Of a stretch of DNA of 64,000 nt, positions 9,015-17,440 are shown piece by piece. The first letter of the stretch is position 1. Each line of letters begins with the position of its first letter. The notes beneath the pieces are model-generated. The model was given only the letters and a program-made list of their open reading frames with translations. It was not told the DNA's origin and ran no database searches. The DNA comes from Seribacter sp963934295 (GTDB taxonomy: Bacteria; Verrucomicrobiota; Verrucomicrobiia; Opitutales; Seribacteraceae): contig CAWVXY010000001.1 in the NCBI GenBank assembly GCA_963934295.1, positions 62,001 through 126,000 on the forward strand, in the 5' to 3' direction. The position numbers and the translations under genes are program-made.

Positions 9015-9620
9015 ATGGCGGATATTTTTTTAAAAGAAAATTCAGATAAAAAAATACGCGAAGATAGGGTGTTAAATTTTTTTAACCATAAAAATTTAAG
9101 CTCTATTACAAAAACTAATCCAAATAACATAGATTTTGAGATAGGTTGCGGGCACGGACATTGGCTAAACGCTTATGCCCAGTTAAACCCTAACCGAGTT
9201 TGCCTTGGAGTTGATTTAAATACAAAAAGAATAGAAAAGTCTAACCATAAAAAAAATTTAAACAATCTCTCAAATTTATTCTTTCTCAAAGCCGATGCTA
9301 ATGAATTCATCAACTTCAAACCAGCTGACATTAAATTCTCCAAAATATTTATTTTTTTTCCTGACCCCTGGCCCAAAAACAGACATCATAAAAAACGGTT
9401 GATACAACATTCTTTCCTAAAACTTCTACAATCACATACATGTAAGGAATCTCAAATATACTTTAGAACTGACCATGTAGATTATTTTAATTGGACAAAA
9501 TCTATCTTTGAAGATTCTGAAGATTGGATACTTTCTAATCTACAATGGCCTTTAGAACACCAAAGTTATTTTCAGGATTTATTACCAACTTTTTCAAGTT
9601 TATCGGCAATTAAATCATAA
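9015..9620 (+). CDS. trmB: tRNA (guanine-N7-)-methyltransferase
   Basis: TrmB methylates G46 in the variable loop of tRNA with SAM. The Rossmann SAM motif appears as IDFEIGCGHGHWL (acidic residue plus GxGxG-like loop), with the acidic end of beta strand 2 in GVDLN. The hallmark IFFPDPWPKNRHHKKRL segment carries catalytic and tRNA-binding residues. It is 201 residues long, close to family size though short at the N-terminus. It lies 2 bp after the mnmG stop, in the position where rsmG (gidB) often follows gidA in other bacteria. Confidence 0.94.
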   Translation: MADIFLKENSDKKIREDRVLNFFNHKNLSSITKTNPNNIDFEIGCGHGHWLNAYAQLNPNRVCLGVDLNTKRIEKSNHKKNLNNLSNLFFLKADANEFINFKPADIKFSKIFIFFPDPWPKNRHHKKRLIQHSFLKLLQSHTCKESQIYFRTDHVDYFNWTKSIFEDSEDWILSNLQWPLEHQSYFQDLLPTFSSLSAIKS

Positions 9621-9677
9621 GTTTCTCTTCTATGTGCTAGCTTAAACATCTATCATTCTTTTATGTTATGTGCCTTA

Positions 9678-9704
9678 AATTACATTAAATGTAATTATTT
9701 TTTG
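9678..9704 (+). terminator. Possible intrinsic terminator after trmB
   Basis: An 8-bp perfect but AT-rich stem (AATTACAT / ATGTAATT, loop TAA) is followed by TATTTTTTG. It lies between trmB and the ATP synthase promoter candidate. The low G+C of the stem makes it a weak call. Confidence 0.45.
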
Positions 9705-9722
9705 TAATATTTAATATCCGCA

Positions 9723-9750
9723 TTGACCTAAGTTAAACAAAACTTATAGT
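9723..9750 (+). promoter_or_regulatory. Candidate sigma-70-type promoter of the atp operon
   Basis: TTGACC at 9723-9728 and TATAGT at 9745-9750 are separated by 16 bp. The expected transcript start near 9757 is only about 8 bases before the TTG start of atpB, so the mRNA would have almost no leader. This is a pattern match without expression data. Confidence 0.4.
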
Positions 9751-9764
9751 GATCCTTTTTTAAA

Positions 9765-10631
9765 TTGAAAACTCCCTTTACAGTATTAGTCCTTTTATTG
9801 AGTTGCATTCATGCTAATGCAGCAGGCGGTGGAGTTAGTCTCACCTCAGACGAAATAACCAAGTTCGGAACATTACCGATTACCAATTCAATGGTAACAA
9901 GTTGGGTCGTTTCATTATTCATAATTATCTTGGTTAAACTTCTTGTTGGTAAGACTTCCTTGATTCCATCAAAAGGACAATTGATTATTGAGACTATAAT
10001 TGAATCTATAAGAACAGTTTTACAACCAATTGTAGGTCGCAAAGTTTTTATCCCTTCTTTTTGGCTACTTTCCGGTCTTTTTATTTTTATTCTCGTTCAA
10101 AATTGGAGTGGTCTTCTCCCTGGTGTTGGAACCATTGGAGACGGTTTTTGGAAAGATGGTCATTTTATTGTTACTAAACCACTGATACGCCCAGGAAATG
10201 CTGACCTTAATATGACATTAGCTTTAGCACTAGTTGCTAACATTTGTTGGGTTTATTTTATAGTTAAGTATGCTGGTTTGAAGGCTATCATCAAGGATTG
10301 GTTCGGCAATAAAGCAGATAAAACTCAAACTCACTTTTTAGTATTTGGACTCCTTGGTGTTTTGTTTATCGCAGTAGGATTCATTGAAGTACTATCTGTA
10401 CTGTTTCGTCCAGTATCATTAACATTTCGACTTTTTGGTAATGTTTATGGAGGAGAAAGTCTTCTGCACAGCATGTTTGGGTTAGGAAATTCTACTTTCA
10501 CAATGGCAGCTGCATCTATTCCATTTTATTTCATGGAAGTCTTAATCGGGCTAGTCCAAGCTTTAGTTTTTATGCTCCTCGTCTCTGTCTATATAGGGCT
10601 AATTTGTAACCATGAAGAAGAGCACCATTAA
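9765..10631 (+). CDS. atpB: ATP synthase Fo subunit a
   Basis: Subunit a forms the two half-channels that carry protons to and from the c-ring. The protein starts at TTG, giving MKTPFTVLVLLLSCIHANAAGGG, a signal-peptide-like N-terminus; no better in-frame ATG precedes the first membrane helix. Several transmembrane helices follow. The essential arginine lies in SLTFRLFGNVYGGE and the last helix is rich in LVQALVFMLLVSVYIGL. At 288 residues it is of normal size for bacteria with an extended N-terminus. It is the first gene of the operon; no atpI is visible upstream. Confidence 0.96.
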   Translation: MKTPFTVLVLLLSCIHANAAGGGVSLTSDEITKFGTLPITNSMVTSWVVSLFIIILVKLLVGKTSLIPSKGQLIIETIIESIRTVLQPIVGRKVFIPSFWLLSGLFIFILVQNWSGLLPGVGTIGDGFWKDGHFIVTKPLIRPGNADLNMTLALALVANICWVYFIVKYAGLKAIIKDWFGNKADKTQTHFLVFGLLGVLFIAVGFIEVLSVLFRPVSLTFRLFGNVYGGESLLHSMFGLGNSTFTMAAASIPFYFMEVLIGLVQALVFMLLVSVYIGLICNHEEEHH

Positions 10632-10695
10632 ATTTATGTTCGTGACCATCCGTGAGTGTGGGCGTTCAAAATCAATAATATAATTAATTAACATC

Positions 10696-10944
10696 ATGAT
10701 CGAAGTAATAGCACAAGCAACTGAACAAGCAGCACAAATAACTCAAAACGCACCCGAAGGTATAACCGGAAGCATTCAAGGCGGTCTTGGTTGCCTAGGA
10801 GCAGCAATCGGCGTAGGTATTGTCGGAATGAAAGGAGCTGAGGCAGTAGGAAGAAACCCAGATGCATCTGGTGCAATTCTCGTACAATCAATTATCGGGA
10901 TGGCACTTGCTGAAGCTGTGGCTTTCTATTCCTTGTTTCTTTAA
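10696..10944 (+). CDS. atpE: ATP synthase Fo subunit c
   Basis: The 82-residue protein forms the rotating c-ring. Helix 1 is glycine-rich (GGLGCLGAAIGVGIVGMKG), the polar loop is RNPDASG, and helix 2 holds the ion-binding glutamate in MALAEAVAFYSLF. The residue after the glutamate is Ala rather than the Ser or Thr common in sodium-binding rings, so I infer a proton-type ring. An N-terminal extension rich in Gln and Ala (about residues 5-20) precedes helix 1. It lies 64 bp after atpB and 29 bp before atpF. Confidence 0.96.
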   Translation: MIEVIAQATEQAAQITQNAPEGITGSIQGGLGCLGAAIGVGIVGMKGAEAVGRNPDASGAILVQSIIGMALAEAVAFYSLFL

Positions 10945-10973
10945 TTTAAAATCATTAAACCACCTTTTGCAAA

Positions 10974-11510
10974 ATGATTGCCTTGGCAAGTTTATCAGAC
11001 GTAACGACAGGAATCGTAGAAAAGTTTGGTGTCGATACGCCTCTTCTTATTGCTCAGGCAATTAATTTTGTAATCGTTGCCTTCGTTATTTGGCAATTTG
11101 CTTTAAAAAAGATACTTCTCACAATCGACGAGCGTGAGAAAAAGATAGCTGATTCTTTAAAAAACGCAGAGAAGATCAAATTGGAGTTGGAAGCCACAGA
11201 AAAGCAACAGAATGAAACTTTACAAGAAGCTTCATTGGAGGCCAAAAAAACGGTTGCCACAGCACAGGAACAAGCAAAATCCTACATAGAAGCACAAAAG
11301 GAAGAAGCCCGTAAGCAAGCGGAGGAAATCGTTGAGAAGGCTAGAAGTGCAATGGAATTGGAAAGACAAAGAGTTTTGAACGATGCTCGTGAAGAAATTG
11401 CTTCGCTGGTCATTTTAACTACCAGTAAAGTACTCCAACGAGAATTGGGAGACGAAGAGAAATCTCGTTTCTCTGAATCTGCTGCAAAAGAGATTTCATT
11501 ATCAAACTAA
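10974..11510 (+). CDS. atpF: ATP synthase Fo subunit b
   Basis: Subunit b is the peripheral stalk anchoring F1 to the membrane. There is one transmembrane helix near residues 24-45 (QAINFVIVAFVIWQFALKKI), then a long charged coiled coil rich in Lys, Glu, Ala and Gln to the end. No second b' gene is present, so a b2 homodimer is expected. It is 178 residues and lies between atpE and atpH in standard order. Confidence 0.95.
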   Translation: MIALASLSDVTTGIVEKFGVDTPLLIAQAINFVIVAFVIWQFALKKILLTIDEREKKIADSLKNAEKIKLELEATEKQQNETLQEASLEAKKTVATAQEQAKSYIEAQKEEARKQAEEIVEKARSAMELERQRVLNDAREEIASLVILTTSKVLQRELGDEEKSRFSESAAKEISLSN

Positions 11511-11522
11511 TTTAATTTTCTG

Positions 11523-11921
11523 ATGTCCAAGGATTCTAAAGCTTTAAAAATTGCCAAGGGCTTGATTCTTTTATCCCTTAATGATGATGGTAAAGCGGAT
11601 CAGCAAAGGGTTGAAGAAGTAATCTCAGAATTAAGAAAAGAAGGTGTTAGTAAATCCTTACCCATTCTTAAACACTACCTAACCTTGATGAAACGCAAAA
11701 TTAATTCCTATCAAGGTGTTTTAGAAACATCAACGAACGAAAATAGTACTTTATCTAAAATACTTTCCGAAAAATTGCCTAAAGCAATGGGAAATAAAGT
11801 AGACCTCGTTCTAGAAAAAAATGAACCACTTATTGCTGGATTTAAACTTCGTATTGGAGATGATGTATACGAAGATTCTTTATCAAGCAGAATTTCAAGA
11901 CTAAAAAAATCTCTTACATAA
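11523..11921 (+). CDS. atpH: ATP synthase F1 subunit delta, short form
   Basis: Delta caps F1 and joins it to the b stalk. The operon position and the C-terminal segment VDLVLEKNEPLIAGFKLRIGDD identify it, since that is the family's beta-rich end (normally close to DPxLIGGFxLRIGD). It is only 132 residues, whereas the family is usually about 175-180. The N-terminal helical bundle that binds the alpha subunit is therefore abbreviated or strongly diverged. Start and stop are clean, so this is not an obvious frameshift. Confidence 0.85.
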   Translation: MSKDSKALKIAKGLILLSLNDDGKADQQRVEEVISELRKEGVSKSLPILKHYLTLMKRKINSYQGVLETSTNENSTLSKILSEKLPKAMGNKVDLVLEKNEPLIAGFKLRIGDDVYEDSLSSRISRLKKSLT

Positions 11922-11935
11922 TCTGATAATATCCA

Positions 11936-13468
11936 ATGAGTTCCATTACTGATTTAATTCGCAAGGAAATTGAAAACCTCTCAACAGATGCTACCCGTAC
12001 AAATGTGGGTACCATCGCAACTTTAGCAGATGGTGTTGCTCGGGTTGAAGGACTTTCCAAGGTTATGTATAATGAAATGGTCGAGTTCCCAGGCAATGTT
12101 CTAGGAATTGCCCTTAATTTGGAAGAGGATTCGGTTGGTTGCGTTATCCTTGGTGAAACAAGTGCCCTTAAAGAAGGTGATGAGGTCAGAACAACTGGCA
12201 AACTCTTGTCAGTCCCTGTGGGAAAAGGCCTTTTAGGACGTGTTGTAGATGCAGTGGGCAGACCCATCGACGAAAAGGGACCCATTGACTCAGATATTTC
12301 TTACCCAGTAGAACGAATTGCACCCGGTATCATTCCGCGTAAATCGGTTACTCAACCATTACAAACTGGTATTATGGCCGTCGACTCCATGATTCCAATC
12401 GGTAGAGGGCAAAGAGAGCTGATCATTGGTGACCGGTCAACGGGCAAAACGACCATCGCCATAGACACCATTATCAATCAAGCAAAGATCAACAAAAAGG
12501 GTGAAGAATCAGGAGATCCTGACTTTAGAGCTGTTTATTGCGTTTATGTAGCGATTGGACAAAAGAATTCTAATGTTGCACGAACAATCAAGGTATTGGA
12601 AGAAACAGGTGCAATGGATTATGTTATCATTGTTTCAGCCCCAGCTGCGGATAATCCAGCAAACCAATATTTAGCACCCTATGCTGGTTGTGCAATGGGG
12701 GAGTGGTTTATGGAAAATGGTATGGATGCACTCATTGTTTATGATGATCTTTCAAAACATGCCGTTGCATACAGACAAATTTCTCTGATATTGAAACGTC
12801 CTTCCGGACGAGAAGCTTATCCGGGAGATGTGTTTTATTTACATTCGCGTCTCCTCGAACGCTCAGCTCGACTCAATGAAGATAATGGGAACGGATCTCT
12901 GACAGCACTTCCTATTATCGAAACTCAAATGGGTGATGTTTCTGGTTATATTCCAACCAATGTGATTTCTATAACAGATGGACAAATTTTCTTGGAGACA
13001 GATCTTTTCAATAAAGGAATTCGTCCAGCTGTATCTGTTGGATTATCTGTCTCTCGGGTTGGTTCAGCAGCTCAAATCAAGGCTTATAAAAAAGTTGCCG
13101 GAAAAGTTAAACTTGAATTGGCTCAGTTTCGTGAGTTAGCAGCATTTTCACAATTTGAATCCGACCTTGATGCTGCTACCAAGGCAAGATTGGACCGAGG
13201 TGCACGAATTGTCGAAATCTTCAAACAAACCGCATTTAATCCAGTTCCAGTTGAGGTTCAAACCGCAGTAATGTGGGCTATTCAAAATGATTTCTTTGAT
13301 TCTATTGAAGTTTCTAAAATTGCAGAAGCTGTTGATAGCTTAAAAGAGTATTTATACACTCAAGGTGCAGAAGCCTGTGATGAAATTTATACTTCTGGAA
13401 AATTAGAAGATGGAACAGTAGAGAAACTCCGTTCTGCCTTGGAAGATTGGAAACGTACCCAATCCTAA
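11936..13468 (+). CDS. atpA: ATP synthase F1 subunit alpha
   Basis: Alpha carries the non-catalytic nucleotide sites of the alpha3beta3 hexamer. The P-loop is GDRSTGKTT, preceded by the MIPIGRGQRELIIGD segment, and the family signature is seen near PAVSVGLSVSRVGSAAQ. It is 510 residues, the standard length, with an N-terminal helix (SITDLIRKEIENL) that contacts delta. It starts 14 bp after atpH. Confidence 0.98.
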   Translation: MSSITDLIRKEIENLSTDATRTNVGTIATLADGVARVEGLSKVMYNEMVEFPGNVLGIALNLEEDSVGCVILGETSALKEGDEVRTTGKLLSVPVGKGLLGRVVDAVGRPIDEKGPIDSDISYPVERIAPGIIPRKSVTQPLQTGIMAVDSMIPIGRGQRELIIGDRSTGKTTIAIDTIINQAKINKKGEESGDPDFRAVYCVYVAIGQKNSNVARTIKVLEETGAMDYVIIVSAPAADNPANQYLAPYAGCAMGEWFMENGMDALIVYDDLSKHAVAYRQISLILKRPSGREAYPGDVFYLHSRLLERSARLNEDNGNGSLTALPIIETQMGDVSGYIPTNVISITDGQIFLETDLFNKGIRPAVSVGLSVSRVGSAAQIKAYKKVAGKVKLELAQFRELAAFSQFESDLDAATKARLDRGARIVEIFKQTAFNPVPVEVQTAVMWAIQNDFFDSIEVSKIAEAVDSLKEYLYTQGAEACDEIYTSGKLEDGTVEKLRSALEDWKRTQS

Positions 13469-13489
13469 TTTCAATATTTTTTTTCGTTC

Positions 13490-14365
13490 ATGGCCAATAC
13501 ACGAGATATACGCAATAGGATCAAGGGGGTTAAAAACACCCGCCAAATTACTCGTGCAATGCAGATGGTGGCGACCTCCAAAATGAAAAAAGCCCAAGAC
13601 TCTGCAAAAGCTGGTAGACCCTATGCCATGCTACTTGCGGATATAATTGGAACCATTGCAGACGAATTCGAGGAAGTTACGCAATCATACTTCATGGAAA
13701 GACCCGTTAAGCATCGTGGAATTCTTGTTATAGGAACAGACAAAGGTTTATGCGGTGGTTTGAATGGTAATCTTTTTAGAGCAGTTTCCGAAATAGATAA
13801 TTCAGCTAAGTATGTAGCAGTTGGAAAAAGATCTTCGCAATTTCTATCTAGAACACGCAGAGATTTACTAGCAGATTTTTCTATACCAGATAAACCTACT
13901 TTTGCTGATGTTCGAAAAATAGTAGAATTCATGCTGAGGAGTTATGACGAAGGAAGTATCGACACAATTGAGGTTGTCTATACTTCATTTATTAACACCC
14001 TTAGGCAAGAACCTGAAACCATTCGTCTGTTTCCACTAAACGATTTAGATTCGATGGTTGAAAAACTTCATTCCCGTTTTCAATCTGATTCCACTCCTGC
14101 TCCAAAAGATGACCGTGAAATCTTAATTGAAAATAAAGATGCTGTGCTTGCAGAGCTTGCATCTCTCTATCTAAAACAGGAAATCTTTCAATTAGTACTC
14201 GAATCACAAGCTTCTGAACATAGTGCCCGAATGGTCGCGATGAAAAGTGCTACTGATAATGCGGGTTCTCTAATAGACGACCTGACACTCCAATATAACA
14301 GAGCAAGACAGGCTGCGATTACTCAGGAAATTCTTGAAATTTCGGCTGCTTCCTTTTCCCAATAA
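13490..14365 (+). CDS. atpG: ATP synthase F1 subunit gamma
   Basis: Gamma is the central rotor shaft. The N-terminal helix begins MANTRDIRNRIKGVKNTRQITRAMQMV, with the typical ITRAMQMVATSKM segment. The middle has GTDKGLCGGLNGN. The C-terminal helix contains ARMVAMKSATDNAGSLIDDL and ends with RQAAITQEILEI, the family signature. It is 291 residues, normal length, between atpA and atpD. Confidence 0.97.
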   Translation: MANTRDIRNRIKGVKNTRQITRAMQMVATSKMKKAQDSAKAGRPYAMLLADIIGTIADEFEEVTQSYFMERPVKHRGILVIGTDKGLCGGLNGNLFRAVSEIDNSAKYVAVGKRSSQFLSRTRRDLLADFSIPDKPTFADVRKIVEFMLRSYDEGSIDTIEVVYTSFINTLRQEPETIRLFPLNDLDSMVEKLHSRFQSDSTPAPKDDREILIENKDAVLAELASLYLKQEIFQLVLESQASEHSARMVAMKSATDNAGSLIDDLTLQYNRARQAAITQEILEISAASFSQ

Positions 14366-14386
14366 TTCTTCTACCTTATTATAAAA

Positions 14387-15823
14387 ATGGATATCGAAAA
14401 TTCTAAAGTCGGTAAAATTGTTCAAGTCATTGGTGCCGTTGTGGATGCTGAATTCCCGGAAGGTGCCACTCCAAAAATCTATGACGCACTTGAGGTAACT
14501 TATGAAGTTCCCGGATTTGATAGCGAGAAAAGATTAGTCTTAGAGACTCAACAACATCTCGGAGGTAATCGGGTTCGCTCCGTTGCTATGTCGTCTACTG
14601 AAGGATTAGTTAGAGGAGTAAATGTTTTAAATACTGGTGCTCCCATAAGCGTTCCTGTCGGAGAAAAAGTTCTTGGACGGATCTTTAATGTCATTGGAGA
14701 AACCGTTGACAATAAAGGTGAATGCGGAAACGAGGAAACTCGCCCTATTCATCGTGCTGCTCCTGAATTGATGGACCAAGACACAGAAGCTAATATTCTT
14801 GAAACGGGTATTAAAGTGATCGATCTGATTTGCCCATTTATCAAAGGTGGAAAGGTTGGTGCTTTTGGTGGAGCAGGAGTTGGTAAAACTGTTGTTATTA
14901 TGGAATTGATCAACAATATTGCTAAGGCACATGGTGGTTACTCCGTTTTTGCTGGGGTAGGGGAGCGCTCCCGTGAAGGTAATGATCTTTATCAGGAAAT
15001 GTCTGAAGCTGGAGTCATCAACCAGGATGACATTTCAAAATCTAAAGTGGCTTTAGTTTATGGACAAATGAATGAACCACCTGGTGCTCGCATGAGAGTC
15101 GCTTTATCAGGACTTTCTATGGCCGAGTATTTTCGGGATGAAATGGGTCAAGATGTTTTACTTTTTGTAGATAATATTTTCAGATTTTCGCAGGCAGGTT
15201 CAGAAGTATCAGCACTTTTAGGTCGCTCTCCTTCTGCAGTTGGTTATCAACCTACACTGTCTGAAGAAATGGGAATCCTTCAAGAGCGAATTACTTCAAC
15301 AAAAAAGGGCTCTATCACTTCATTCCAAGCTGTTTATGTTCCAGCTGATGACCTTACCGACCCAGCTCCCGCGAATACATTTGCCCACCTTGATTCTACA
15401 ATCGTTTTGGAACGATCTATCGCTGAATTAGGAATTTATCCTGCAGTTGATCCATTGGCATCCGTTTCAAATGCTCTATCGCCTGACATCGTTGGTGAAG
15501 AACATTTCAAAGTGGCCCGTGGCGTACAAGAAGTTCTACAGTCTTACAAAGATCTACAAGATATTATAGCAATCCTTGGTTTGGATGAATTATCACCCCA
15601 ACAAAAACAAACTGTTTTTCGAGCTCGGAAAATTCAAAAGTTTTTATCGCAACCCTTTCATGTTGCTGAGGTTTTTACAGGGGTTTCTGGTCAATATGTT
15701 TCCGTTAAAGATACGATTAAAGGATTTAAAATGATTCTTGATGGAGAATTGGATGAGGTATCTGAAAATGATTTCTACATGAAGGGCGGAATCGACGGAG
15801 TGATTAATCAGGAAAAATCTTAA
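14387..15823 (+). CDS. atpD: ATP synthase F1 subunit beta
   Basis: Beta holds the catalytic sites for ATP synthesis. The P-loop is GGAGVGKTV, the catalytic glutamate region is GVGERSREGNDLY, and the DELSEED-like lever appears as LGLDELSPQQKQ. The family signature is near PAVDPLASVSNALSPDIV. It is 478 residues and full length, lying 21 bp after atpG. Confidence 0.98.
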   Translation: MDIENSKVGKIVQVIGAVVDAEFPEGATPKIYDALEVTYEVPGFDSEKRLVLETQQHLGGNRVRSVAMSSTEGLVRGVNVLNTGAPISVPVGEKVLGRIFNVIGETVDNKGECGNEETRPIHRAAPELMDQDTEANILETGIKVIDLICPFIKGGKVGAFGGAGVGKTVVIMELINNIAKAHGGYSVFAGVGERSREGNDLYQEMSEAGVINQDDISKSKVALVYGQMNEPPGARMRVALSGLSMAEYFRDEMGQDVLLFVDNIFRFSQAGSEVSALLGRSPSAVGYQPTLSEEMGILQERITSTKKGSITSFQAVYVPADDLTDPAPANTFAHLDSTIVLERSIAELGIYPAVDPLASVSNALSPDIVGEEHFKVARGVQEVLQSYKDLQDIIAILGLDELSPQQKQTVFRARKIQKFLSQPFHVAEVFTGVSGQYVSVKDTIKGFKMILDGELDEVSENDFYMKGGIDGVINQEKS

Positions 15824-15835
15824 TCTTTTCATATA

Positions 15836-16249
15836 ATGTCACTCGTTCTTGAGATTGTTACGCCCGATTCAATTGCCTTTTCTAAGGAGGTAAAAAGTGT
15901 TGTGGTACCAACTCTGAATGGAAAGATTGATATTCTTTCTAAGCATATTCCGATCATTGATAGAGTAATCCCGGGTGATCTTAAAATTGAACATGATGGT
16001 GAAATTAACTACCTAGCCATTGGATCGGGCTTTGTAGAAGTCTACGGTGACAAAGTTTCTATCATAACTGATCAAGCGATTGATGTAAGTGAAGAAGATG
16101 AATCGGCAATTGACGAGGCTATACAGAAAGCAAAAAAATCTTTAGAAGAAGGTAAGAAAAGTAACCTTGAGCGGGCTCAAATTGAACAATTAGAAGCTGT
16201 TGCCCGTTTCGAAATGGCCAAAAAAATCGCTCGGAAAAAATCCCTGTAA
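15836..16249 (+). CDS. atpC: ATP synthase F1 subunit epsilon
   Basis: Epsilon binds gamma and can inhibit ATP hydrolysis. The N-terminal beta-sandwich starts SLVLEIVTPDSIAFSKEVKSVVVPTLNGKI, typical of the family, with GSGFVEVYGDKVSIITDQA in the middle. The C-terminal two-helix part (about residues 85-137) is highly charged. At 137 residues it has the full inhibitory domain. It is the last gene of the atp operon. Confidence 0.95.
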   Translation: MSLVLEIVTPDSIAFSKEVKSVVVPTLNGKIDILSKHIPIIDRVIPGDLKIEHDGEINYLAIGSGFVEVYGDKVSIITDQAIDVSEEDESAIDEAIQKAKKSLEEGKKSNLERAQIEQLEAVARFEMAKKIARKKSL

Positions 16250-16268
16250 GAATTTTATAATTCAGGGA
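16241..16268 (+). terminator. Possible atp operon terminator overlapping the atpC stop
   Basis: A stem made of TCCCT/AGGGA and GAATT/AATTC, with a 4-base bulge and a TTAT loop, overlaps the atpC stop codon and is followed by TATTTCTCCC. The U-tract is poor, so the call is tentative. Confidence 0.35.
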
Positions 16269-16445
16269 TATTTCTCCCTATGGTTATTAGGTTATATTAA
16301 TGTTCATATTTCTTATAAATTATAAGCATAAGAAATTTATTTTAATATATTTCTTGCTAAATTAAAAATATGCTGTGTTGATATTAATCATAAGGATCTT
16401 CAATTTCCGTGCCCGACTGAAATTCCTTTTAATCATCATTGCCCA

Positions 16446-17126
16446 ATGAGTAAAAAATTAGAACGCGAACCCGATCTTATTGAATTTAAAGTTAATTATA
16501 CTCTCGATCAGGATTTACCTGTCGAAAAATATTTTATGGCTTACAATGCTACAGAGGCATTAAAAATGTTTGCTCACTCATGTATCAAATTTCTTTCGAA
16601 TAAGAAATTGAGCAATGATGAAGTGCTCTGTTTCACAAATTCATATGCACGCCCCAATGAACCTTGTCTTACAAAACCCGATGCTATACCACTGCCCAAA
16701 GAAATTCCTGAATTAGATGAGGCTCTCCTAGATACCATTAAGAAAGAACCTGTTGAACAACCCGTTACCATAGCAGCTCAAACTACCGATCCCTTTGCAG
16801 ATAGTGGTCAGAATGAATCACTAGATTCAAATGAAAGAGAAGATGAGAATATTTTTGAACAACCGGTAGTAAAAATAACCAAGCCCGATCCTCGTGAAGA
16901 ACATTCAAAGCTAGTACAGGAGCGGGAATTAGAAGTTAATCGTATATTAAATCAAAATAAAAAAGAGCTGGGAGAATATACCCAATTACTCAAATTAACT
17001 GAAGCACGAATAGCCGAAATTTCGGAACGAATTCATATAGTCGAGTTCTCTGAATTTTTTAAATGGTCTGATAAATGGATGGATATTAAAATACCAATTG
17101 AAGATTCAAATACAGAGTTTGAATAA
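16446..17126 (+). CDS. Hypothetical protein, C-terminal coiled coil
   Basis: This 226-residue cytoplasmic protein has three parts: a small folded-looking N-terminal section (residues 1-65, alternating hydrophobic pattern), an acidic low-complexity linker rich in Pro, Glu, Asp and Asn (about 80-150), and a charged heptad-like helix at about 155-210 (VQERELEVNRILNQNKKELG). I recognise no family. It stands alone between the atp operon and the tRNA gene, on the same strand as atp but 197 bp downstream. Confidence 0.75.
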   Translation: MSKKLEREPDLIEFKVNYTLDQDLPVEKYFMAYNATEALKMFAHSCIKFLSNKKLSNDEVLCFTNSYARPNEPCLTKPDAIPLPKEIPELDEALLDTIKKEPVEQPVTIAAQTTDPFADSGQNESLDSNEREDENIFEQPVVKITKPDPREEHSKLVQERELEVNRILNQNKKELGEYTQLLKLTEARIAEISERIHIVEFSEFFKWSDKWMDIKIPIEDSNTEFE

Positions 17127-17147
17127 ATAGCTTAGAATTTACTAAAT

Positions 17148-17223
17148 GGTGGGCCCTGTCGGGCTCGAACCGACGACCTGGCGATTATGAGTCGCATGCT
17201 CTAACCAACTGAGCTAAGGGCCC
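17148..17223 (-). tRNA. ileX: tRNA with CAU anticodon, probably tRNA-Ile2 (lysidine type)
   Basis: A complete cloverleaf of 76 bases includes an encoded CCA end. The acceptor stem is GGGCCC(T) paired with the 3' GGGCCC side, the D arm is AGCTCAGTTGGTTAGAGC, the anticodon loop is CTCATAA (anticodon CAT), and the T arm contains GGTTCGAGCC. The GGxCCCTTAGCTCAG start and the GCGACTCATAATCGC anticodon arm resemble E. coli ileX more than elongator tRNA-Met. I therefore favour tRNA-Ile with C34 modified to lysidine by TilS. tRNA-Met remains possible. Confidence 0.95.
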
Positions 17224-17233
17224 TTAAAGTTCT

Positions 17234-17262
17234 TTTATCGCACGATTAATTACTTTGTTCAA
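17234..17262 (-). promoter_or_regulatory. Candidate promoter of the tRNA gene
   Basis: On the minus strand TTGAAC (17262-17257) and GATAAA (17239-17234) are spaced by 17 bp, placing a start near 17227, just before the tRNA. The -10 matches consensus at four of six positions. Confidence 0.45.
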
Positions 17263-17440
17263 GCATTGTATATAAAAATTTACAGATCCAACTTGTTAAT
17301 CTTTTATTCTCATAATTTGATTTCGTTCTTAAAATCGGGTTTCAATATTTAAAAATGTGGTAAAATTTGCCCTTTTTTGCTACTTTTTATGAATTAGGCA
17401 CGGGTTGTTCTTTAATCTTACTACTAACATACCACTAATT

